Source: Isoetes taiwanensis
Lineage: Eukaryota > Streptophyta > Lycopodiopsida > Isoetales > Isoetaceae
Direction of reading: 5' to 3'
DNA: 64,000 nt
Assembly (NCBI GenBank): GCA_021234155.1
Contig: JAJEKV010000096.1
Coordinates: 1,372,010 to 1,436,009 of the forward strand
Below, in pieces: positions 46,225 to 56,699 of the stretch. Position 1 is the stretch's first letter; every line of letters begins with the position of its first letter. The notes below the pieces were generated by a model. That model saw only the letters and a list, made by a program, of their open reading frames with translations. It was not told the origin of the DNA and searched no databases. The position numbers and the translations under genes were made by a program.

Positions 46225-48516
46225 GTTTTGAAAATGAATCACGTTAAGGAACCATTAATCATGTCAAAATCCATAAACAAGCATACGAGAAAATATATCA
46301 AGTTCAATATGATGCAATAACTGGGCAAGCCACCCATATGAAATGATCATAAGTGAAGAGACGAGGAAGAACATCCGCCTAGTGGGGAAGAACATCCATC
46401 CAAACAACACAACAAAGAAAATGGAGCGGGGAAGAACGTCTGCCTAGTCGAAAGATATCAAATGCAACTAAGACAGGGAAGAACATCCGCCCATAAACTA
46501 CCAACGAAGGAAACATAAACAAACAAGGTGAGGAGAAACGACCACACATTTCAAGTACATTGCAAAAGGGCATGGGAGGGTGGGAAAGTAGGAAGACAAA
46601 ACACAAAAAGAAGGAATGCTCAAGAGGAAGGCCGATGATGAAATCCTAGAACTGATGAAATATATAACCTGTAAAAAAAAGGTCTCATGGGAAAAAATAG
46701 ACGTTCCAAAAAGGGCCCGCCTTCTGGCCGAAAGAAGAGGAATACTCCACCTTATAAACCCTAGGTGCAATGGTAGATGGTAGGAAAAACTTAGCGAGAA
46801 AAGAAAAGATGAGAAGCAAATCAAGACAAATGGAGAAAAAGAAGTCAACAAACATCAAGAAAGAAAAAGGAAAAAGAGAATGGAAAATAACAAAGAAATA
46901 TAAATGGGATGAAACCTCCAATGGGACCCATTCGTAGCTACGAGGACATATAGAGAAAGGCAAACATGAATGTTATGCAAGGAAGAACAGATACTTAGTA
47001 TTGACCAAAAAGCTAAAGTACTGCATTGCCCGAGAAAAAGAACCAAAGGACAATTGGATTGTAGATGCCAATATACACAGTACACATGCACTGCCTTGGC
47101 CGTAGGTTATAAAGAATGTATCATTAAATGGGTTAGTGCACAAGAAAACGTAAACTATTGAAATGGCATGAAAAATAAACGTTATTGGAAGTGTGAAACA
47201 TAAGCAAAAAGGGATGAAAGTAAATCAAACTTACGCCTCAATAAATAATACCTATACATGCCTGTTAATACTACTTTGAACCTACGTAAGATGGAGCCAA
47301 TAAAAATATAGAAGAATTTAAAATCATAGTAAAAATGAGCAAGGTCAAAGTCGATATGATATGAAGGAGGTTTAGACAATGCAACCTAGTAGCTTGAAAC
47401 CAGAACATCAAGTTCGATGGGATGGTAAAGCATGACACAATTTGGGACCCGATATCGAGCTGTCACAACAATGTTGGCAGACATATGCATACTAGCTTTT
47501 CTACTAAAGATGAAAAAATCCAAGAACATAACTTACATCATAGCTAAAGGGACAATCAAAGCACCTATGTATTGTATAGTCTAATGCGAAAAAGTTTTAA
47601 AGCACCTCTATATTGAAATGGCCAATAGACATAGCGAAGAAGATATATAGCACATAGACAATGAGAAGAAGGTTAGCAAGACTAATGCAGGGAGTATATC
47701 ACAAATAGAGGCAAAGCCAGCTTGATGAAAACATTTTGAGGTCGACCAAGGCGAGCATAAATTAGCCCAATTGAAATGATATGTGAAAGATTTGAATAGT
47801 ACAAAAATGATCTAAATTTATGTGAAGCTATAAAAAGGATATCAAGTCAAAAACATAAAAACGATGTCCAAAATCGTTGCCTAGAATGTTGAAGTATGTC
47901 AAGTCAAAAGCATAAAATGATTTGCAGAACTGTTGACTAGAATATTGGAGTAACCAAACATCGGATGCCCACAAAGAGTATGAGATTAGTATAGTTGAGG
48001 CAAGAAATAGTTTAGCAGTCCTGAATATCCCTTTCCAAACATTAATACAAGGAAGCAAATGAATGGAGATAAACTGGCAACAATTATAACATGATTTACA
48101 AATGATGGAAAACCAAGAACAACTCTTGTTGTTGTTGAAAATTACAGATCGAAAAATCTGGTCTTATCCATTGCAGGAGAAGTAAATATGGACTTGAAAT
48201 CTACTAAGCTGCACAACAAAGACAAATTTGCTTAGGAACTGTTGGAGAGAAAATCGCTTAGGACCTGTTGGAGAAAAACAAACATCCAGCATTAATATAA
48301 TATCTAAGATGAGAGTTTGAATAATATGGTAATCGTTTATAATGACGTGGCATAAAAGTAACTAAAATTAACGGTCGGTGAACATTAGAAATAAAAGAGC
48401 AACGTGGATTAGCAAATGCAATTTACAAGCTTAAAAAACAAATAATAGATTCGACTGGGGAGAGTATAAAATAATAAAGTGTGGTAGGGAAAATGTAGAA
48501 AGCAAAATGTAAGAGG
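46225..48516. other. AT-rich, purine-skewed spacer
   Basis: Minus-strand frames rich in Phe/Leu/Ser here (for example 46379-46963) follow from A-rich plus-strand DNA and have no domain. No gene. Confidence 0.45.
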
Positions 48517-48655
48517 ATAGCGTCGATCCGAACCCTCGGATTGCCATTCTGGGCAGGGACAGGCCATTATATAAGTACACTCCATATTTGAGGCCGGTTA
48601 TCGGCGTCTTCTCACAGCAGCACTTCTCTCATTTCCCCTTGCTTCCCTCCCTTCT
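48517..48655 (+). promoter_or_regulatory. promoter-like repeat, copy 1
   Basis: A segment of about 139 bp starting ATAGCGTCGATCC, with TATATAAG at 48568-48575 and a pyrimidine-rich end, recurs at 52863-52999. The TATA box with a CTCACAGCAGCACTTCTC stretch about 40 bp beyond looks like a core promoter. Confidence 0.6.
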
Positions 48656-48933
48656 CTCTTGTTCTGAGACTTCTCGATTCAATCTTCTTTTAGATGTTGC
48701 ATGCTGGTTGTACTCATGAATTTTGATGGTTTTGCTCATTATGGCAAAATTGAGATGACAGATGGTTATCATAAGACTATGTCTGAATTAGTTTTAGTGC
48801 GGCACTGTATTTAAGTGGGAATTAGCTTACTATGGTTGTAATATTGCCATTGTGACGTTTTTCTGTTATTGTTATCATAGCATTTTTCTGTTTACGTCAT
48901 GGAAATTGGCTTGGTTGATCTTGCATGTATGTT

Positions 48934-51115
48934 TTTTTTTTTTTTTAAGAACTGTGTCATCAATATATTAAAAGAATGGTAATGTTACAAAGCAAGTGAG
49001 GAGGAAGGAGAACTGCCCCAAAGAGACAGCGATACCTCGACACTCCACAACAAACTCACAGAAAAACTGCAACTCTACCGCTGTACAAACCGACCATCGC
49101 CATCTACAACACCCAAGAAGTCCCGCCAAATGGCAAACTTCCGCTCTACTACTCCCCGAACACCGAAAGCTTTGAAATAGCTTGTACCGAAGTCGAGAAT
49201 CGAGAGGCCGCAGTCGCCAATCCCCTCGAAAGATCCACAACCGCCGCCTAAATCAGCCACACCAACCAAGCCACGCGACAGATGCAAGGCTTGCCGCCGC
49301 AAGAGCGGCCAAGCACCGATACACATGAAGCAAAGAATCACGGGCTAGTCAATCTCACCAAACAGAGCCCTAACCCAATCCCGTGCAGCCCGCAAGTGAG
49401 GGCATAAAACCGCATAATGCTCCACAGCCTCAATGATGAAGGCCACAACAAGGGCGTAGAGGACTCACACCGCCTAAACCAACTCACAAGGGCATTCACC
49501 CCCGATACACGCGGTGCACCACCGCCACGCGAAGCACCTAACCTTCGGTGGGGGGGAAGTGAGCTCCATGTCCACGCCCAAACGGAGCGCCATCGAGAAC
49601 CCGGAGCCGCAGAGACCACTTGCTCAAGGAGGCAAGTGTCATGAATAGCCAGCACTTAAGAAGACCGCACAAAGCAAGAAGACACAACATCCGATGAACC
49701 TTCCAAACCTGCACCACCACATCATCCCGAGGGACTATAGGTATGTGTAGCGGAATACCCCCGCCACGTGCTCCCGTGATAGCCCGGCCACACCCCTCGT
49801 GCAAAAGCGAGCTCGAAAGAACTCCCCACGGCTAGCTGACCACCCCAATACCAATCCTCCAAGGTGAGCACAAAGAGCCGCCTCCAACGGGCCTCACACC
49901 GAGCATGCACGTGGCGCCAAGGGCAAGTGCGCAGGGGTAAAGGAACCCACAAGAAAGGAGAAGAGTTGGTGATAAACTGAGGCATAATCTAGCTGGAAGA
50001 GCACACGCACATGATTCCAAGCCCACAACACTCCTGTGAGAAAAGGGGATGCATGTGGGAAAGGCCGGAGACCATACAACAGTGCCCAGGGCAACTCCAC
50101 ATGCACAGACGGCTTCCCAAACGCCACACAATGGCGAAGAGACTGCAACAACAGCGCCACACCAGGAGAAGATGCTCCATCCTGCAGAATGCTCCAAACA
50201 AACTTGGAGACCAACACCTTACTATGCAGTGCTAAATCCAGAATGGCCAAGCCCCCATCCTCCCGGGGGCGGAGACACTTCCACCAAGCCACTTTAACAA
50301 CCGCCCCTTCATCATCCCCGCCCCACACAAAATTTCGAACAATCTTATCCAAAGCATGTATCTTACCCTCAGGAGCTAGCATCGCAGATGCTGTATACAC
50401 ATGAGTGCTACAAAGTCGACTTGGCAATAGTGATCCTACCGCCATGGACAACTTGCTACCCTTCCACCAATTGAGGTGTTTTACGCAACCCCCGCAAAAA
50501 TCTCATCCCACACCCTCCCCATGGAAACATCCCCTCAAAGGGAATACCCAACACTTAGTACACACATTACCCGGAAGCACCTTCCAAGGGAATAGAGCCA
50601 AACAAGGGGAGGGCGGAGTCACCGGGCCCATAATGCGGAGCACTTACCCCAATTCAGCGTAATGCCCGAGGCCAAGGAGAAAGTATCCAACAAATCCTTC
50701 ACATTCTCGCAAATTCCTCTCTTACGCCACCAAGAAGAGGAAAGTGTCATCGGCAAACTGGTTAATAATCTGCTGGCTACCATCCTGCATCCGAAGCCCA
50801 TCCACCACTCCCTCCTCCACCGCAGCCAAAAACAATCGAGACAAAGCCTGCCGCCACAATCGTAAACAAAAACGGGCAAAAGCACCCCCGACGCACCCTC
50901 TCGCCTAAGGAGAAAAAGGCGAGGGTTCACCCCGCACACCACCGTGAGCGCGGCTTGCGACCTATGCGGCTTCATGATCGTCTCGTAAAGCGTGGACCAC
51001 AGCCCAACGCTAACATCATGGCAGACAAGAACTCCCAACGGACACTATCGTAAGCTTTGGGAAAGTCAAGCTTAAGATAGGCAATGCCTTGCCCTGTTCT
51101 TCTGGCAGAGAGCTA
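48934..51115 (-). mobile_element. L1-type LINE C, 5'-truncated, GC-rich
   Basis: The minus strand starts in the RT at LDFPKAYDSVRWEFL and continues with FADDTFLF (catalytic YADD-type box, here FADD), NFVWGGDDEGAV, WWKCLRPREDGGLAILDL and a Trp/Arg-rich C-terminus, across several shifts. It ends in poly(A), seen as T16 at about 48932-48947. CATGTATGTT flanks both sides (48924-48933, 51116-51125) and fits a target-site duplication, although its last bases merge with the T run. Its GC content is well above its AT-rich surroundings, a sign of separate origin. Confidence 0.87.
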
Positions 51116-51125
51116 CATGTATGTT

Positions 51126-52862
51126 GGCAGAGAGCTACAATATTTTTGGTATTCGAATTCCTAGATTTTGCATATAGCATAGCAGATAGATACAATCCTT
51201 CTTAGGGAGTTTCAGATCATATTGGGCCGTTGGGATCTTGATCTTCAAGGTTTTCGGCGATGGGGGCGAAACCAACAATTGACATGTAATGCAACTCTAC
51301 TGGATAGAAGCACAGTTCTAGCTAGGACGTCAGAGCAGGTCAGCTTTCAGCTGATGGAGCATCGAATAAGATAGGACACTTAACGGCTATGGTACCCGGA
51401 CTTTTCCTTAGCAATCTTCGGGGTTTGCTGAGTGATCTGCATTCCACCATGACCTTTTTCCGCCTTTCTTCGATTTGCCATGACAAATTTGGGCAGGCTA
51501 TCTGGCCGTCTTTGCAGGTTCTTCTGGGCTGCATATCCTTCTAACTTACTCCTGCCATCGATTTTTAGGGGGTCTTGAACCATCCTTCCGTGTTTCTGAA
51601 CCATCCCTTCCTTCCGAGCTTTCTGGACCATCCCTTTCATCCGAATTTTATGCTGCATCAGCGCAGCTTCCCTCGATTTTCTGGGCAGACATTTTGCATA
51701 ACATGCGTCTAACTCAACCTTGTCCATTGCTTTCGTCATACTCCTCGTTTTCGGGCTTATATTCAGGGTTTTTAACCTTCCTCTTGACTTTGTGCTCCCC
51801 TGTCTACAAACTCCACCTCAATCTCGTTCCTCATTCTAGTAAGTACGCTTTATATTGTGATATCTATTCATAGGTTTCGGCATATCAATTCTTTTTATAA
51901 CGTCTTATTTCAAAACTATTGCTTCTTTTTATGTCCCAGTTTCACATTGCTTTTCAAATGTGTCGCATTGCATTTTTTGTCATAAAGTTGTTTATTTGGC
52001 AAAATTTAGTTTACATAATTTTTTCTGTCGTCGTTTTTACGATTTTAGGCTTTTCAGGAGGTAGTCTTGCCTCATAATCATATATCATTTCACATTTTTC
52101 TGGTTATAACGTATTTGCATTTGGCACTCCATTGTATTTTTGTGACATGGGTTCTCTATTGGATACATTCTCGATTTTGCGTTCTCATTTTTCTTGTTAT
52201 GACATATTTGCGTTGGCATTCCATTGAGTTTTTATGACATGGGTTTTACGTTGGCTACATTCTTGTTTTACGTTGTCTGTTCTAGACTCATTCTCTATAG
52301 TTCTCATTTCTCCGACAATTAATTTCATGACCATTGATAACTCATTATGCTTTTGCGTTCCTCATCTTTTTAGTTCGTTCACACATAATTAGTTAACTTG
52401 CCCAGGATGCCCTTAATAGGTTGGGTTCTTTATTTGTTTTTTGGACTCGACACATCTTTTATTACATTATACAATCTCTTGATTTATCACAGACATGATC
52501 CATTGACACCGCCCTTGTCATTGACATTTTTTACATCCTTATTGCAGCCTTGTCACGATATTTCATTTTTGAATCCTTTGTTCTCGCTAGCCATATCACC
52601 AACCTCAAGCATTCTACTCTCACCTTGATCTCTCATCCTTCTTCTCCCTATCCTTGGCCATAACCTTATCTTTGCCTTGGATCGTGATTCATGTGGTTAA
52701 TTCTTGTTGCATTTGTTCCATGCCCGGCATTCATCTTTTCTCTCGCTACGGGATTCGCGACCCGACTCCACACTTGGACGTTTCTCAGCGGCTTGGCTTA
52801 TAGCTAAGGAAGTTCTCTAGTAGTCGGCCGGTTTTTGTGTTGTTTGCGAGTCCCTTACCAGA
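51126..52862. other. spacer with one basic ORF
   Basis: Contains the minus-strand frame 51380-51739: 119 codons, strongly basic, with near-repeats MKGMVQKARKEGMVQKHGRM. It has no known domain. The remainder is T-rich on the plus strand and lacks genes. Confidence 0.35.
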
Positions 52863-52999
52863 ATAGCATCGATTCGAGCCCTCGGATCGCCATTCTGGGT
52901 AGGGATGAGCCATTATATAAGTATACATATTCGAGGCCGGTTATCGGCGTCTTCTCACAGCAGCACTTCTCTCATTGCCCCTTGCTTCCCTCCCTTCCC
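52863..52999 (+). promoter_or_regulatory. promoter-like repeat, copy 2
   Basis: Matches 48517-48655 from ATAGCATCGATTC on, with TATATAAG at 52914-52921. Its 3' part (GGCCGGTTATCGG...) recurs again at 53346 inside the tandem array. Confidence 0.6.
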
Positions 53000-53830
53000 G
53001 CCCTGATTGCTTGGGCGCTTGTTTATTGATTTCCACATATGTTTCTGTTCATGCATACCTTATTGTTGTCCACCCCCCGGGTGTTTCTATAATCAGTTTT
53101 TTTACACCTACATGGTGCTGCGTTGTCCTCCATCTGTGGGTGATGCTGTTTATTTCCACCTTAAGGGTGACTCAAAATTTTTTTTTTTATCATGTTATTT
53201 CTTCCACCCGCTGGGTGATGCTTTTTCTCTCCACCCTCTGGGTGATGCTATCTTCTATTATGCCATGCATGTTGTTGTTGTCCTTAACTGTTAATGGGTG
53301 CCTTCTATGTGTTCCATTTTTTTTGCAGGTATTATGCTGTCTCACAGGCCGGTTATCGGCATCTTCTCATAGCAGCACTTCTCTCATTGCCCCTTGCTTC
53401 CCTCCCTTCCAGCCCTGATTGCTTGGGCGCTTGTTTATTGATTTCCACATGTGTTTATGTTCATGCATACTTTATTGTTGTTCACCCCTCGGGTGTTGCT
53501 ATAATCCGGTTTTTACACCTGCATGGTGCTGCCTTATTCTCCACCTGTGATGATGCTATTTATTTCCACCCTAAGTGTGACGCAAATTTCCTTTTTATCA
53601 TGTTCTTTCTTCCACCCTCTGGGTGATGCTTTTTCTCTCCACCCTCCGGGTGATGCTATCTTCTTTTCTGCCACGTATTGTTGATTTTCTCCTCATTACT
53701 AATTCCTCACGTCAGTTTTTTGGGTGCTTGTTGTTCTGCAGTTTGTCGTGCCGCCGTCATGCACGTTGTTGTTCTCCTTAACTCTATATGTTCCATTTCT
53801 TTTGCAGGTATTATGCCGTCTCGCAGATCC
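52934..53830 (+). repeat. tandem repeat, period about 412 bp, two units
   Basis: GGCCGGTTATCGG, GCTTGTTTATTGATTTCCAC and TGGGTGATGCTTTTTCTC each return about 409-412 bp later. Inside each unit a CCACCCTCTGGGTGATGC-type motif is itself repeated. Both units end with TTTTGCAGGTATTATGC, a splice-acceptor-like sequence, at about 53325 and 53805; the second unit is lengthened by about 80 bp. Confidence 0.8.
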
Positions 53831-54139
53831 ACTCCATCTTGCGTACGCCATCGCCCCACTTCCTTTGATTCTCCAGGCAACCATCCAAGGTTGTTGGCGA
53901 CCATTTCTCATTAGGGTTTTCCTTGAAAACCCGAAAGGGCGGGGTTTTTCATCCCGATGAGAAGTTGTCGCTACTACCCTTCTATATAGTCTATGCACAC
54001 TTTCTTCCTTATGGGGTAGCTCGACATTGTTCCTATGGTCAGCTCCCTATCTATATTATTCAAACATTGTATCCTGCTGCTGTGATGAATGACAAGCCTA
54101 GGCCGATTTTTCTGTTCCTTGCGAGTCCCTTACCAGAAT

Positions 54140-56640
54140 GAAAATAACTATAGAAAATAGAAAAATCTTTCAGTGGGACATCGTTTAGAGCCATGTCAAT
54201 GGAACATCATAGGAAGAACAAGTATTTAGGTCGGCTCAAAGACTATAGTATTGCACCAAGTAGAGAAGGTATAGCAATCAGAGTGTGCACCATGGAATCC
54301 AAATAAGAAAAACCTTAAATAAGATCCCATTAGAAGCCCAGAGAATCTGGGCATTGATACAATGCAAGCTAGTTGAACCAAGAATTGCAGATGCATAAGC
54401 AAAACTTCATTCACATGAAAAGTATGTAAATAAACATGGAAGAAAATGGAATACGAGTTTAAAGAAATTTAGGAGTCAGTACGACTTTGAAAATAACATC
54501 ATCAACAACAAAATCGAAGTTACTAAGTGAAAATGCAACAGTATGGCATTAAGGCATAGCCCTGGGCCCTTTGGATTAAAGGCGCCAATAGATATGGAGA
54601 AGATTGTAAATAGACTAGTATGAAAACAACAAAATACTCCAGAAAAACTACAAGAAGAAACGCCAATATCCCACTCGATTCCATGGTAAAAAGATGTGTC
54701 ATACGAGCTATAGAAATGTATAAAGGAGAATCTCTCAAGATCAAGACGACCGAGAATGGATGCAAAAGGACTAGAATGAAAAATTTTATAAGAAGGTGTC
54801 GTATAAGCAAGAAACATGAACTTCCATGCAACTTCCAAGGTATTATCATCTTCAGCAAAATGAAGTCAAACACAAAGGGAGAGAGAAAATCTTGTACCAA
54901 ATCTATGAATGGGGCATGATTCACCGAAAACGTTATGAAAAGGCTAAGAATGTGGAAACACCCAGAATAAAACTATAGATTTGGGGCAAAAATATCTAGA
55001 ATTAAACTATGGTGTTGGAGTGAAAATGTTATGAGAGTACATGCTTCAATGAAAAAATTATGAAGGCAAAGACGTCTAAAACAAAAACCTTATGAGCTCA
55101 ACTCTAGAAACAAACGGTTAGAAATATGAAATATGGTCTTGGATAAGTTCAAACTTTGATCAATTAGAAAAAAAATATGATATATGGTCTTGGGAAAGTT
55201 CCAACTTGGGTCAATGAGACAACAACCTAAGGTCCAACTATATACCAAGAAGAAAGATATGAAATATGGAATCGAACAAAAAGTCAATTAGAATAAAAAT
55301 GCATATGATTTTAGGCAAGTTTGAATTGAGTTAATGAGACAACAACCTAAGGTTCAACCATATAATCTCGGAGACAATTGTTTTGATACACCAAAAGCAA
55401 AATAAAGAATGATGTAAACTGGCAACAACAGCATAAAACAGTAATGGATTAACTTTTGATAGCTTTGGAATGTACTGATCAGAATTCGAATTACAAAAAG
55501 AGAAGGTCGTTTGGCTATCAGAGGTCTTATGATATAATATACCTTAGGATATAAAAGGTTACGAATAAAATATATCAATATGTTTAACAACATTGAACGA
55601 TATGGTGGCTATAATAAGTCTGAAAACAAAGGGAGGGCAGTGCTGATTGGAGATCATATGCTCTAACAACTTGCACTTACATCTACACGACCAGGAGAAG
55701 ATCAATGGAGCTCTTTAAATCTATGGAGATGTGGCCATGCCGTGGTCTGCTTATCTGGGCACTGCATTAAGCAACTTGAAGCAAATTCGAAGAAAATTGC
55801 TAAAAAAGACTAGAACAAAAAACGAAATGATGGTATGAGCTAATTTAAAAATTAAAATCCAAACAACAAGTGACAAAAAGAAACGCAAAGAATGAAGACT
55901 CAAAGGGAAGCGATTGTCTATTGTTAAAAGGCGGGTTTCAGACTATCTCCTGCAAGCAAAGAGTGAATTGAATAGGTTAGACAAAAAGTCAGCCATAGAA
56001 CCATCAAAAATAAAAAGGAAATCTTAGGTAATGGTTCTAATCTAAAAATAAAAAGAATCATTGAATGCCCAAAAAATCTCCGTATAAAATGGGTCTATCT
56101 ATCGAACAATAGAAAGAATCATTCTTTGTATATTTTTGAATGATCCAGAATTATTAAATCATGGTCCACTATCCTGAAATGCACATGTTCGTTCACCTAC
56201 ACAAGGTCCACGCATTTGGTTTCATTATTTTCTTAGCTTTTTTCAGACTATGTTAGGTAAGAAGCTTCTTAATCGGATTCAACTGGCGCTCACATAATCC
56301 ATGTTCTTCCATCGCCTTAGCTTCCACTCTTACTTTTGCTTCCAAAAATGCATAAACCCTTATAAATTTGGTCATGCACTTTCAAGAAAAATGTCTCATC
56401 CAGCTTAGATTCAATGTCGAACAATCTGTTTGGGGACTTGTATATCTATATATTTTGAAATATCCTAGGAGCCATGAAATAGGTATGTGATTTTTTCTAC
56501 AATAGATTAGACTGTAACAAAAAAGGCTAGCATGAAAAAATCAACAGGACTGCTAGAAGCAGCCAAATCTACTCAGGCTGATTCTTGTTGTCGATTCATA
56601 ACCTGATGTGACGTTCCACGTATTGATACGGTATACACAT
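54140..56640. other. AT-rich spacer, no gene recognised
   Basis: Frames on both strands lack domains. Locally repeated phrases (TGAGACAACAACCTAAGGT at 55217 and 55336) suggest an old duplication. Confidence 0.4.
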
Positions 56641-56699
56641 GCATACTATGACACGTCACCAGGGTATAATTGGACCCTTATGGGTCGATAGGAGATAAC

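Noticed and set aside
46379-47091. Phe/Leu-rich minus-strand frames resembling membrane proteins
   Set aside because: Several overlapping frames of this type arise from A-rich plus-strand sequence; no conserved motif.
48517-54139. One large LTR element from 48.5 to 54.1 kb
   Set aside because: The repeated part is only about 138 bp, the flanks diverge at once, and no TG/CA ends, primer site or coding domains were found.
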